Below, piece by piece: positions 48,981 to 61,782 of a DNA stretch of 64,000 nt (position 1 is its first letter; each line of letters starts with the position of its first letter). The position numbers and the translations under genes were made by a program. This DNA comes from Euonymus europaeus (taxonomy: Eukaryota; Streptophyta; Magnoliopsida; Celastrales; Celastraceae): NCBI GenBank assembly GCA_963580455.1, contig OY756963.1:21533555-21597554 (forward strand). Direction: 5' to 3'. Under the pieces are notes generated by a model. It saw nothing but the letters and a program-made list of their open reading frames with translations, was not told the origin of the DNA and searched no databases.

Positions 48981-51900
48981 ATGGAAATGGGTTCGGGCTA
49001 TATGACCGAGTCTGGAGGATCATACACCTCCTCGCCACCAAACTCATCCACGGAGTTGCTGAACGGGTTGAAATTTGGTAAGAAAATCTATTTTGAGGAT
49101 TCGGGTGCCGGGGCTCCTTCCAAGGCTAAAACTGGGTCTTCCTCGGGGTCGGGTATTCCGGCCCGGAAAGGCAGGGGTGGTGGTGGGGTGCAAGGTGGGC
49201 AGCCACCGAGATGCCAGGTTGAAGGCTGTATGGTTGATCTCAGTGATGCTAAGGCTTACTATTCAAGGCACAAAGTCTGTGGAATGCACTCCAAATCTCC
49301 CAAGGTTATTGTTGCTGGACTTGAGCAGAGGTTCTGCCAGCAGTGTAGTAGGTAAATCTCTGTCCCTGTTTTAGTTCTAACTCTTCTTATGTTTCCTATG
49401 GATTTGTCATTTGCAACACGTAATAACTTTAAAGTTTTGCTTATATTTCCTCTAATTTCCCTATGGTTGTAGCATTTATGTTATAATCTTCTACCAATAA
49501 TGCTTCCAGTTTGGTTTTAACTTTGGTGGCTTTTTTTTTTTTTTTTTGAATGGAACTTTGGTGGTTTTTTATCTCTTGTTATTTTGTGGTTGTATTTTGT
49601 CTTACATTTTCTTGTGGTTGTAGCATGTGTATCAATGCAATTGTGGATTTGATTACAATATTACATGTGGTTCTGAATTTATGTAATTATGTTGCATTAG
49701 AAAAAGTGGTGGTGAATTTTTGCCTTTAGGCAAGCTGGTAGTTTTTATGACTAATTTGCAGCGTTCAGTGCCTATTTTGGTGGCTTTATGTTTCTACATG
49801 ATGATTGGTTTTTCTTGGATTTGTTTGATAATGTCATTTGATTATTTTCATTTCTAGAAACTTTTTTCTCTAGCAACTATATAATTATCTGGATAAGTTG
49901 TGTAGTTAGTGTCTCCATTAAACTGAGTGGGGATTGGTTCAGAAACTTGTACTTGTGTTTAGGTAATTAGGTGTGTGTTGTTTTATGTTTGGATGTATTC
50001 TTATGGGTTTGATTCTAGTGGAAAATTCGTTTTTCATTATTGACGTTGGATATTGATAGGTTTGTTTCTTTGTGATGTGATGCTTCAAAACTCACTTGGT
50101 GTCTTATAAATAGTTTTCCCTGTTTTGTCTTTTTTCTCTTATATATTTTTCGACTGCACCTTTTTTCTTGGAGATTTTCTGGCAAGGGATAATTGACCCG
50201 GGATTTTTAGTTGCTGCTGATGATTAGAACACCATGTAAATGGGCAATTGGGTAAAATATTAACTTTCCTCGTCTGATCATCGCTCTGTTGACCATTGTA
50301 TTAATTTAGAACATTAATTCTTCTTGAAAGTTAGAGCATGCATTCCATAGCTCTGTAACTAGTCCATCAGTTTGATTGCTTTAAAAGATATGATTTGAAA
50401 CCCTTCCACAATCTGCAATAAAAAACAAATTTGTCAGTCCTAGAATTAAGAACTTAGGGCTAAAATGTCCAATTAGGGCCAGACCTGCAACCTAATGGTA
50501 AAATTGTTTCACCTCGAGCTAAAGGTCACGAAGTTCTTAACTAGAAGCTCTGAGACTGTGTTGTTTGTGCGCTTGTAATTTTATTGTTGTGTCAATATAA
50601 TAAAATTGTTTTTTAAGTTTAAGTTAGAGATCATCAACATAAGCCTTATTATTTCTTTGTTTTTTTTACAAACTATCTAAGTGTATAATTTATTCTTCTG
50701 TTTAGTCTCGTAATTATGTAGTAGTTGGAACTCAAAAATATGCTCTTGGAGATATTAATTTTATTCCTTGCTTATATTCTTTTATTTTGTTAACAGGCTT
50801 GTTTGATTCTCGTTTGTAACTTGCGCAGTTGTTTTTCTTGTTTGATAAATCATTTTAGGTCTGAGATTGCTCTTTCAAGGTTAGCATCCATTGTTGAAAG
50901 AACTGAATGATTAAATGATATCTGCATAATTCATTATGTTTGGATCTGTGGTGTTATTGATTTATTGTGGTTGAAGGTTACATTTAACCGAAGAAAAGCT
51001 CTATGTTCTAGGTTTAGTTTAAGAACTCTCGCCGTGCTTCGGTTTAAGGTTCAGTAATGCACTTAATTCCTAATGGGTACAGAAAGTATCAAACTTTTAA
51101 CCTTTCTGTCCTAGGCAATGATTTTTTTATGTTATCTTCTTTCAAAATTAGTAGCTTGTTCATCAAATGTGCAGATTTCATCTACTCCCAGAATTTGACC
51201 AAGGAAAACGAAGTTGCCGCAGGCGCCTAGCTGGACATAATGAACGTCGAAGAAAGCCTCCACCTGGATCGTTATGGGCATCTCGTTATGGACGATTTTC
51301 TTCCTCCGACGTTGGTGGGTTATCATCCATAATAATTCATTTTGTGTCCTGGTTTATGCCCTGTGTACAATCAGACGTAATTCCTTTTGCCTTGTAGTTA
51401 TAATGTAATGTTCTATTGCCAGAGAACGGCAGCAGAGGTGGAGGCTTTGTCGTCGACTTCTCTGCATACCCAAGGCTTTCAGGTAGAGATGCATGGCCGA
51501 CCTTGAGATCTTCTGAGCCTGTGCCTGGCAATCAAAGGACCGTCTCTGTAAGGTCTACTCCACATGCATGGCAGAACAACTCTCAGGATACTCCTGACCT
51601 TCTTGTGAAAACGTCTGTAGTTGAAACTGGTTTTCCCAGTTCTGGAATCTATAGTGGTGGGCACTTTAATGGAGTTGCTGACTCAAGCTGTGCTCTCTCT
51701 CTTCTGTCAAATCAACAATGGGGCTCTTGGAACAGAGCTTCAAATATCGGTATGAACAACTCGGTGAATGCTGAAGGTGCACACATTGCTCAATCAACGA
51801 CTGTTGCAGCAGTTGACTCCTTCCCGAACATGTCATGGGGTTTCAAGGTCAATGAAGGTAGCAGCTCGCACAAGATGTGCTCTGATCTGGGGTTGGGTCA

Positions 51901-52033
51901 AATTTCACAGGGTCTTAACAGCGACTTTGCAGTTGATCTAGAGTTGTCTCAGCATGGTCGGAGACACTACACGGATCTTGAGGATTCAAGGGCTTACGAC
52001 GACAACACTCCGCACATGCACTGGTCACTCTAG
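48981..52033 (+). CDS. SPL9: SBP-box transcription factor of the SPL9/SPL15 type, 373 aa
   Basis: Exons are 48981-49351, 51175-51314 and 51423-52033 (1122 nt, in frame). SPL9/15 factors promote vegetative phase change and control leaf initiation, branching and flowering. The SBP domain spans about 77-152. The first zinc site is C78, C83, C100, H103, and the second C119, C122, H126, C138. The bipartite nuclear signal is [18 protein letters not shown] (135-152). The intron inside the SBP domain, after the QQCSR codons, is conserved in the family. The start MEMGS, the segment KIYFEDSG, the miR156 segment CALSLLSN and the C-terminus ending HWSL are as in SPL9. Intron 1 is 1.8 kb and contains a SINE-like remnant. 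Confidence 0.95.
50471..50585 (+). repeat. tRNA-related SINE-like remnant in SPL intron 1
   Basis: CCTAATGGTAAAATTG resembles a pol III box A, and GGTCACGAAGTTCTTAAC about 40 bases on resembles a decayed box B (GGTTCGAATCC). The order, spacing and the TTGTTTCACCTCGAGC segment are as in plant tRNA-derived SINEs. Target duplications were not found. It is too decayed to be a tRNA gene. Confidence 0.35.
51690..51709 (+). promoter_or_regulatory. miR156/157 target site in SPL exon 3
   Basis: The 20 bases GTGCTCTCTCTCTTCTGTCA are the canonical miR156 target and encode the ALSLLS part of CALSLLSN. The site lies in coding sequence as in Arabidopsis SPL9 and SPL15, so the transcript is expected to be repressed by miR156 in juvenile tissue. 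Confidence 0.95.
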
Positions 52034-52074
52034 GTGCCTCCTTTTGTTATGTCATTACTAGCCACCTTTGTTTA

Positions 52075-52080
52075 AATAAA
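52075..52080 (+). terminator. Candidate polyadenylation signal of the SPL gene (AATAAA)
   Basis: AATAAA lies 42 bases after the SPL stop. Plant poly(A) signals are weakly defined, so this is only a candidate. Confidence 0.35.
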
Positions 52081-53111
52081 GAAACTTGGAATGGAATATT
52101 CAGGCGAACTTTTGCCTATGTTGGACTTCCCCCAAACAAAGAAAGCTGTGTTTCATATTTTAAAGATACTTATGATCTAGGGTTGGCCTTGCACTGTGAT
52201 ATGTGTTGATGAACTTTGCAAATGTTGTCATCTCGTGTTTGTTATGATCATCATATTGTTTTAAGTTTGCTTAACAGTTTTGCTCAGTCATAGGCTTATA
52301 TGGCAATGTTGACGATGCTGGTTTTGAAGATAGGATTTCCTTGTATTGTCATACTCGGATGTGAAAACCGGCTTTATCTACTATGAAATCGTGTTTATCC
52401 ATCTTAACATTTGACGTAGCTTCTAAAAATTTGTATGCAACAGCATAACCTCTTCTCTGCAGTTAATGGTGTAAAAAATTATGCACCTGGTAAATGCATA
52501 AGCCTGCCTCGATGCATATACTAAAGCTTTCTACTCAGTCGCGTCCAGTGTGCAACCCTACGAGGGGTTCGTACTACTTGGTAAGAACTGTTATCCATGA
52601 TCCATCCATCCTTCAAATTAGATGTTTTGTTTGAATAGGTTAGAAGAAAAAAAAGAAAGGGATAGAATTGGAGAGAATAATTATTTAATTTTTTTGTTAA
52701 ATTGTTTCATTATCAAAATGTGGTAATTTGGAGGAAATAGTAAGGAAAGTTAAATTATTTATAAGTGGAATATCTATTTTGCCCCTAGACATAATACTCT
52801 AACTTAAAAATAATGATAAATCAGTAATTTTTTTTCTTTTCTCTCATAATGATTATCCAAGTTGATGGATTTCAACACCAAGTTCAACTCACAACACAGG
52901 GTTTATCGACCACAGCAATATGAAGATGACTGAGTTTGGTCGAGTCCGCAGTAGAAGATGGATGAGAGGAAAGTTTTCGATTTGGCATCTCATTGATGGC
53001 GAGATGTTTTGTGGCATGAAACTGAAAAAGTTAACAGTGATGTTCTTTGTAAATTTGACAAAAAAATGTAACTTTCACTGCTAAACATTATGTTTTTTAA
53101 TTGAGCTTTTT
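52081..53111. other. SPL 3' flank and spacer
   Basis: AT-rich DNA without a recognisable gene or element. Confidence 0.4.
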
Positions 53112-53127
53112 AAAATGGGATGAATTT

Positions 53128-53578
53128 TTTTGGTACATCGGAGGGGACACCCGACACAACCTCTACTCCATTGTCACAATACTCCTGGGATAACTGACTC
53201 TCACCATGTCCTCTCATATAAAGGCAGCTAGATCACGAGAAGGCAATTGAACCACTTTATAACCCCGCTCATGCAATAGAAGTTGCATCGTTAACCAATC
53301 TGCACATCTATTCCGCTCTCTATAGACGTGACAAACTTGCACCCTCCAATCTCGGCTCAAAAGATCTCTGCATTCCTAAACTAAATTAATCAAAGAAAGG
53401 GTAGGAGTCTCCTTGTTTTGTAGTCACAAAGCCACTAGCGTAGAATCAGTCTCAAAATTTAAATAGCCATACTTTGCATTCCAAGCCAAGTGAATCCATA
53501 TAACACTGCCCAAAGCTCGGCCTCAATGGCACTACAAACACCAATATTAACTATATATCCCATCAACCATCTACCCCT
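53128..53578 (-). mobile_element. 5'-truncated LINE fragment with RNase H domain and perfect 16-bp target duplication
   Basis: AAAATGGGATGAATTT occurs at 53112-53127 and 53579-53594, flanking 451 bases. Read on the minus strand the insert encodes LINE-type RNase H pieces (CSAIEAELWAVLYGFTWLG, then RNRCADWL after a few lesions) and ends in an A-run next to the left duplication. Frame breaks and stops are present. The geometry is that of target-primed reverse transcription of a 3' end. Confidence 0.85.
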
Positions 53579-53594
53579 AAAATGGGATGAATTT

Positions 53595-54411
53595 AATAAA
53601 ACATAGGCATCACAAGCCCTCTCGTCAAAAACCCTAAAAAAGAAAGGAACGAGAGATGGGCCCAGTAAGGTATAGTCTTTACTCGGGCTTCGGTAAGTTT
53701 GAGCCCATAAGCCACATGAACAAATTCCTAGAAGATGGGCCCTGTTAGCTTAGAAGATGGTACTCACATGAACCGGGCTTTGTAGCCTTGTAGGTCTCAG
53801 CGTTCAACGATTATAACGGTTTTTGCTGACGTGGGTAGCATATCGCACCTGATCACTCTCTTAAGAACCAGAAAGCTCTCCGCATGTACACCGTCTCTCT
53901 AACTTCGCCTCCTTTCAGTCTCTCAGAAAACTGTTTTAACACAGAGGAGCTACTGCAAAGGTAATCCCAGAAACCCTAAGTTTTTGAGTATCTCTTGTTC
54001 ATAACATTGAATCTTTTCCATCACTTTCTTGCATTTTCTCGGTCTTCTTAGACAGTACGTACGCCCTACAGTTCTTACCATTCCCATCGAAGTGATTTCT
54101 TGGAAGATTTTGCGTTCATTTTACTAAGATTTTTCTGTCTCTGTATTAAAGTCATGAGTCTTGTGATATCTTCTTTTGCTTGGAAACTTTTTTTCTTTGA
54201 TTAATTTCCAAGAATGCCTAGATATTTCGGAGGAAAAAAGTTTCAAGTTCTTCAATATTTTTTTTCTTCTTCTGTTCCCCACTTTCTAGCCAACCAAACG
54301 TTAATTCTTTTCTACATGCGCTCCTTGGAGACTCTCACGTTGCGATTTTCTTTCTGTTCAGAAAAGCAGGGCGAGAAATACTAATACGCAACTATCGTTG
54401 TTATCCAGAAA
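53595..54411 (+). promoter_or_regulatory. Upstream region and 5' leader of the SRF gene
   Basis: GGGCCC/GGGCTT motifs occur at 53657-53780. Leader-like sequence starts near 53880, with a probable 5' UTR intron (GT at about 53960, AG at about 54360). The exact transcript start is unknown. Confidence 0.35.
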
Positions 54412-57400
54412 ATGGCCAAACAAAGTTTGCATCTCATTGTAATTGTATTCTCGGCAATTCTGGCTTCACTGGCTTCTGCATATACAGATCCGCTTGATGG
54501 TAATAATTTATGGTTAAGGCTTTCTTTGATTACTCATTTTCTTGTGTAACTCTGTGTAAATTACTTGTTGAAATGTTCCTAGATTTCCTGTTTGGTTCCG
54601 AGAAAATTAGGAAAAAGTAAAGAACCAAATCGCGATTCAAAAAGATTTCCATCCTCGGGAACCTAAAGAGTTTTGGAATTGAAGATAACTGATTTAAATT
54701 GGGAGAATAATTCACCAAGTAAACAAAATTATCAAAATAATTTCCGATTCTTCTTTTCTTTTCTTTTCTCGGAATCCAAATAGAAGGGGGGGCAACACAT
54801 TTTTTTTGGTAGTTTATAGGCGGTGAAGCACAATTAAAGTTGAAAATGTATTTGGCGGGAAAATACTGAAGGCAGATTAAGCGAGACATTCGGCATTTCT
54901 CTAGTGTGCTAGTGTTGCGGAGAACTCTCAGGACGCGGCCCGCATATCGCATTGTCTTTTGATTGGCTCTTTCGTCGGCCCCATCAGATTACTGCCACCT
55001 GTGATTCGTGCAATTTCACTTTTACCCGCCCGTCACAATTTTTTTTAACAAAAAATGATTCTTTCGTCTTTGGGCAGTCGTAGCTCTTGAAGATCTGTAC
55101 AGGGCCCTGCAGAACCCACCACAGCTGAAGGGTTGGAGATCCGGTGGTGGGGATCCATGCGTGGAATCATGGATTGGAGTTTCATGTTATGGATCGTCTG
55201 TTATACATCTGTAAGTAACGTTCTCGCATCCTTCTTCCAATTAACCATGTAAGATGTGACCTTCTGTTGTTGGATTGCACTGACATGCTTTATCCCCTTA
55301 TATAGTAAACTTTCTGGGCTAGGCCTCGGGGGGAGTCTGGGAGGTCAGCTCCACAATCTTCATAACTTGAAACACCTGTGAGTTCTTTTGCTTAAATTGA
55401 TTTCAAGTTAGGTTACAATGTTTCACTTTTTGTTCAGTTCGTTATTCTCTCTCTTTATTTATGTTAAAAATTAGGGACATTTGCTGTAACAACATTCAGG
55501 GAGAAATTCCATATGGCTTACCACCTAATTCCACTAATATGTAAGTTGGCTGTTCTTACAAATTTTCCTTGTTCTGATTAATTTCTGTGTTATAATATAG
55601 ATATATATATCTGATGCATATATCCATTTTTCAAAATGAACGCAGAAATTTGGCATTCAACGCGTTGACCCAAAATCTACCCTATTCATTATCGCCCCTC
55701 AAGTATCTCCGGCATCTGTGAGTTTCTTGCACCTTGAATGCCTACTTTTCTGATTTTTTTCAAAAATTTTATCAGGCTATTATCATCACAATTGTTAACG
55801 TGCAGAAATGTAAGCCACAATTTATTATCTGGACCCATTGGCAATGTGTTCACAGGCCTGCAGAGTCTAAAAGTGATGTATGCTTCTGCACCGTTTCTCT
55901 TTTGAATCTAAAGGAAACTGACATTTAAAAATATGCCTATGTGATGAAACTGTAACTGTGTGACTGTGGACTAGTTCTGAAACTTCTTTTTGGTATTCCC
56001 CTCCTTTGATGTGAGTTTGTTGTGAAGGAAGGAATTGTGTATTAAATGTGTCGAGCAAATTGGTTTACCTTTCATCCAATGATTTTAAGGGAGTGTTTCA
56101 TCAAATGGTTTTAAAGGAAGTGTTTTTCCATTTTCAAGACCATTAATTTTTCCCCTTAGTGAAATGACTTCAGAATTCAAATTATGATCCAGTTGACATA
56201 TCAAATTATGCTTTAGAAAGGGCATCTTGAACACGCATTGTGCATTCCAGGCCTTAATTTTTTTTTCTTCCCATTGCTTATCTTTCAAGTTGTCATTGGA
56301 TCATGCTTTGTGTAGAATTGCATGCTAAGTGATGATTATTCTTCTGCCTTTTTAAGAAAAATCAATCTGTTGCCACAGGGATCTGTCATACAATAACTTC
56401 TCAGGAGATCTGCCGAGTTCTTTTGGATCTCTCATTAATCTTACTCAACTGTGAGTTTTATGCCACTTGCCAGTTGATCAAACATCAACTTCCAGAGTGA
56501 CCACATTTTCTATTGTTATACAATATTGTATTTTTTTTCATTTGTTATCCTGCAGGTTCTTACATAACAACCAATTCACTGGATCAATTGCCTACTTGGC
56601 TGACCTTCCCTTAACTCACCTGTATGTTTCTTAATTCTGCTTTTTGGTCACCAGTTAAGTTGTTTGGAAATTGATTCTATTTGTACATTTCTAATGTCAG
56701 TAATATCCAAGGAAATCATTTTAGTGGAATTATTCCAAGCCAATTTCAGTCAGTACCATATTTGTGGTAGGTGAACAGATTTCAAGTTTGTAGGTGTCTT
56801 CACTCTTCACTTGCAAGCTTTGAATAGGAACTCATGCATTGTTTTATCATCCTATTTTACCTCTTTTTAGGATTGATGGGAATAAATTCCATACCGGGGC
56901 AAACTATCCACCATGGAATTTTCATTGGGATAATGCAACCATGGAACAAAATTTCACTGGTCCCCAAACAACTCAGTCGAGTGCCATTGAGAACTATCGC
57001 TCTACTCGGGCAAGTGGACACAGGAAGAAAAGGATGGGCCCTGGAGCAATTGTGTGCATGGTTGTTGGGGCAATACTCCTAACAACGTGTGCAGCACTCT
57101 TTATTGCATTGCGCATTAAACGCTCTCGTGAGCTAAAGCTTCAAAGCTTCAAAAGCAGCAATAGTGCAATCCATTCTCTTCCAATCAGTACAGCCAGAGG
57201 TTAGGATGCATTATTTACATGTCTATTTACTTAATTGGTCTATCAGTAAACACTAGTTCTAGTTACAACTTTATGATATAGTATACCACCCATTACCGTT
57301 ACTGATGCATAACTCAGGAAGATGATGTTAGATAAACTATAGTGTGATCACTTGATGTTATACGCTTCTCTTATATCTCGAATGTGAGATTAGCTTGACA

Positions 57401-60400
57401 AGTATTTTGGAAATACCTGCATCTTATAAGTTGAATTACTCATTATGGCTCTGTTTTTTAGTGATTTTAGATCCTTTTCATCCTAATTCTCTCTATTTCC
57501 TATTTCAATTTATGAAATCTAAAATTAGCCTTGAATTTTGATTAGAATCAGATTCCATGCTAATATTGTTTGTTCTCTTCAATTAGACAATCAAAAGAAC
57601 TTCCATACACCACCTGAAGTGGAATCTTAATCAGTTTTATTTTTTTTTAAATATCTTTCCTTTTTCTTTTTTCTGGCCGTTTTCTTGCCATTCTAGTCTG
57701 ATGGGAAATTTTAACCCTAGAGAACTTGTCTTAGTTTCTACGATTTTCTATGGAAACTTTATTCTTGTGTTCTATTGTTACGAATGATTTTTTTACGTCC
57801 ATGTTTTTTGTTCTATTAATTCAACTCAAAAACATTGGAACCTCATTGTTCAATCCAAATTTAAAACTAAGGTTCTAATATAGGTTATACTACACATTTT
57901 GCTCAGTATAGTTTATTCCTGGGTTTCTATATGGTTCTTTATCAACCTTTTATAGCACATTCCATCTTTGCAATATTGAGTACAACTGCATCAGAATGTT
58001 AATAGATGAGGCTTGTCTCCTTTTCTCTCCATGCTTATTGAAGCCTGGTTGTCTACAGCTCCTGAAGAAAGCCCACAAATCTTAGCTGTTAGTTCTCCGT
58101 TTATTCTGGGCCAACAACGTATACCTCCTAATCTCCACAATAGAATTGAGAAAACGTCAAGAAGAAAAAGTTTCTCACAGAATTACAAATTCCCAGCAAG
58201 TGCGAAAATTTACACAGTGGCAGAGCTACAAGCAGCTACAAACAGCTTTAGTGAGGATAATATTCTTGGAGAGGGATCTTTGGGTTCTGTCTACAAAGCG
58301 GAGCTTCCTGTTGGTCAAGTATGCACTCTGAGTTGGAAAAAAAAACATTGTGAAACTTATATTCAATAAAATTTCAACTGGTTCTCTCATTTTGCTAACC
58401 ATGACCTTTTTTTCTCATTTCCAGATTTTGGCTGTGAAGAACATCAACATGGTTTCATTATCTTTCCATGAAGAAGAACAATTCTTTGACGTGATATGCA
58501 CTGCATCTCGGTTGAGGCATCCGAACATTGTAACACTTCTTGGGTACTGTCTAGAACATGGACAGCATCTTCTTGTGTATCAGTATATCAGTGATTTGTC
58601 CCTTGACAACATTCTGCATAGTCAAGCATACAAGCCATTGCCCTGGAACCTTCGTCTCCGCATCGCCATTGGTGTTGCTCGAGCTTTAGAGTAAGTATTT
58701 TCCAAATATTTCTTTTTAATTTTCTGATATCTTTGGTCCCAATTTACAGTACTAGTGGATAGATTTATGAGGCACCAGACATCACAATAAGGGAATGCAC
58801 CACTCCCCATAACTCACACCTTTTTTTTTTCCCCTGGGGCTTTAATTATTTCCATTTCTCTCATAATTATTTATTTCAGCTATTTGCACTCCTCATCACC
58901 CCCAGTTGCTCATTGCAATTTAAAGGCTGCCAACATTTTACTCGATGAAGAACTTATGCCTCATCTCTGTGATTGTGGGTTAGCTGGCTTGAAGCCACTT
59001 GCAAGCAACAGTGTCAAACTTCGGGTAAGTACCTGTATGAATAAGTGTGATGTTGTAGTTACACAAAAATTCGCAAGCTTTTGATTTAGCTTACTCATCT
59101 CAGTGAACCTTTTGTTTTGCCACCGTAAAATGAACAAATAAGCTGAAAGGGTCAGCCAATTCTACAAAAAAGTTTTAAAAGATTTCTTCCCTGTGCTTGT
59201 TTATGGCTTATAAGTTCTGAATGGAGTTAGCCGAACCACTCTTCCTTTTTCTCTTAATTTATTGATATAGATGTTCAAACTAGATCTCAAAGCAGTCTGC
59301 ATACCAAAAATACTTCTTTATACACTTTTTAAGCTCTAAATTATGTTTTCATCAGTATTTTATGTGTAAACTGCCTGTTTTTCATTTCAACTATACATAT
59401 AATACATCTGTAAGGAAAGATAGCAAAGTAAAAGAAATACTAAATGTGAACTCAATTCATTTTTGCAAACAGGCTTCTGAAATTGCTCTTGGAGACACCG
59501 GCTACATTGAACCCGATCATGGGCAGCCAGGAAGTGACAACACAAAGAGTGACATTTTTGCCTTTGGGGTGTTGCTTTTGGAGCTATTAACTGGAAGGAA
59601 ACCTTTTGACGTGTATGGTTCATGCCTTCATTCACTTTCTAATTTTTCACAATATTTGTGTGATTTTTAATTGTTTCTGACCAAATGCAGTTTAAGACCT
59701 AAAGAAGAGCAATCTTTAGTAAAATGGGCCTCATCCCAGCTTCATGATGGGAAGAGTTTGGTACAGATGGTTGATCCAGGCATGAAGAGGGCACTCTCTT
59801 CCAGGTGTCTCTCCCAATTTGCTGATATTGTCTCCCCCTGTATTCAGGTACTAGCATCACTTTTATACAAAATGAATGAGGTGTGTATTGTGCAAATAGC
59901 ATATTGGATGGAAGATTGGGTTATTAGGTTCACGAGAAGAAATTTATGATGATATAGTTTTAAATATCTATATCATGTGAAGGTAAGATTATATAGCTTT
60001 TGGTATCTTAATTTGTTTTGTAGAACAGCATCTCTTCAATGGGCTGATCTCAAACCCCGTTTCTCTATTGAATTGTTTGTACATTGAAACTAATGAAAGT
60101 TTGCAGGTTGCTTGATTTTCAATTGAAACCTATCTAGATTAGTTGGTGAATGCTAGAGTTAAAGTCGATATTTTCTTTTAAGTTCCTTGGGCAACCTTGG
60201 ATCCGTTAGAATTTATATGCACATGCAATATAGACACGTAAATAAGAACCTATGATGCACTAGCCGATCTGTAGTCCCAATATTTCCTCTTCTTTTTATG
60301 TCTGGAGAGCTATTAATGAAATATTTGTGCTTTTGAAGTAACAGTCTGAGAAGGAATTTCGACCACAGATTTCTGAAACTGTGGAATCTCTCACCCATCT

Positions 60401-60530
60401 ATTAAAAAGAGTCGCATCGGCAAAAGGCAGTGTAGCAGATGGTATTGAAGTCGATTCATTCGAAAGGTCTTTTCGCTCAACCCACACCCGCTTCATGGCC
60501 TCACCTGCAGTGAGCTTTCTGTCTGTCTGA
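54412..60530 (+). CDS. SRF: STRUBBELIG-receptor-family LRR kinase with non-canonical catalytic motifs, 729 aa
   Basis: Sixteen exons: 54412-54499, 55078-55210, 55306-55377, 55475-55540, 55646-55717, 55806-55877, 56379-56450, 56556-56621, 56701-56766, 56871-57199, 58059-58318, 58425-58690, 58880-59024, 59473-59612, 59691-59847 and 60345-60530 (2190 nt, in frame). The LRR exons are 66 or 72 nt and all in the same phase, typical of LRR-RLKs. There is a signal peptide (1 to about 23), an N-terminal LRR cap (WIGVSC), six to seven LRRs, a Pro-poor juxtamembrane region, a transmembrane helix (about 294-316), and an intracellular kinase domain from about 396 (YTVAELQAATNSFSEDNILGEG). Lys437 (AVKN) is kept, but HRD is HCN (532-534) and DFG is DCG (552-554), so catalysis is unlikely. 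STRUBBELIG, the founder of the family, also signals without kinase activity. It resembles SRF1-3 members. The C-terminus ends FRSTHTRFMASPAVSFLSV. Confidence 0.93.
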
Positions 60531-61782
60531 TCTCACAACTGATTACCTGAACTGCATCCGAGTTTGCTTAGATTTTGATCATTCTGAAATCAGTACAGCG
60601 GCATTTTTTCTTGCAACTTTTGTAAATGCTGTGCCTATTAAGATTCCTAGAGTTTGGATCAATTGACAATTTCTGTTCAGCATTTCAGACTAGGGTCACT
60701 GAAGGCCACTTCAGTCATAGCTATAGGGCTTGAAAATGTGAATATTGTGCAGTATGTACAGTAGTGATGTTGATCCCCTGCTGTGTTTGTTTTGTACACA
60801 TCTGATTCAGTCTCACACTGTTCTGTTAATTGTGCGTTCAAAAGCCTCTTCAGGAGAGCAAAACAGGGGATGGAGCAATTAAGCGTAAAATGGAATGATA
60901 CATTCAATCATCCTCAGCTATGATCCAGTCAAAAGTTAACGTTCCAACCAACTAAAAAGAAACATCTAAAGAGCTCATTCAAAATTAGAGAATTGATACT
61001 TCCTCGGCACAAATGAGCATGGTTGAAAGAAAATGTAGGGAAAAATGAGACTTGCTATCATTTTAATTTGAAAATCTCATTCCGACAACCAACCTTTCTG
61101 GCATTGGTCTGTCCGAGAGTTTACATGCTAGCACTACTCAGCAGGGTATTGATTTCTCCAATTATATTAACAGGTCTTCCATCAAACATTGATGACAGTG
61201 TACTCTCACAGAGCTTCGTCAGTTCCGTGTTTTTTTAAGAAATGCTTCCTGCACCAGAAAAATCATATAACTATCTCCACCAAAACGTGGAGGAAATAAG
61301 AAACATCATTTGCCAGGGAGTGGGATTTCGAGATGATGCTCGTGCAAGACGGTCTAAATTTTTTGAATGAAAAAAGGAAACCAATTCAATTTAGGAGAAC
61401 ATAACACAAAATCAGTTGCGTTTTCAACATAACATATCACCTAGCCTGGTCATAAGGTGCTCATTGTCCTTGGTTTCGCACCTATGCTGCTCTCTTACAA
61501 TGCTATCTTAAACAAATGCTCTCCTGCTTTCATGTGGGGAAGCATTTAATTGGACATTGGTTGACTATGGACCAAATAAAGCATTTCATACACAGTTCTC
61601 TCCTGTAATTTCTCAATTAGATATGTCAAAGTTGGAGAAGATAAAGACTTCTGCAATCACACAAAAGCTGATTAAATTTACAAAATAAAAAACAAATATT
61701 TCAACTTCTATACACATAAATGTAAGTTTTAACACAGTAAGTCCAGTGATAACCCCAAGACAATTAAAGAAACAATTCTGAC
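60531..61782. other. SRF 3' UTR and spacer
   Basis: 60531 to about 60900 is probable 3' UTR of SRF. The rest has no frame that matches the missing C-terminal half of the CDK5RAP3-like gene or any other family. Confidence 0.45.

Noticed and set aside
50471..50585. Possible tRNA gene in SPL intron 1
   Set aside because: Box A- and B-like words are present, but no acceptor or anticodon stem can be paired, so it is listed as a SINE-like remnant.
54530..54952. 140-codon minus-strand frame in SRF intron 1
   Set aside because: Intronic, antisense, no domain.
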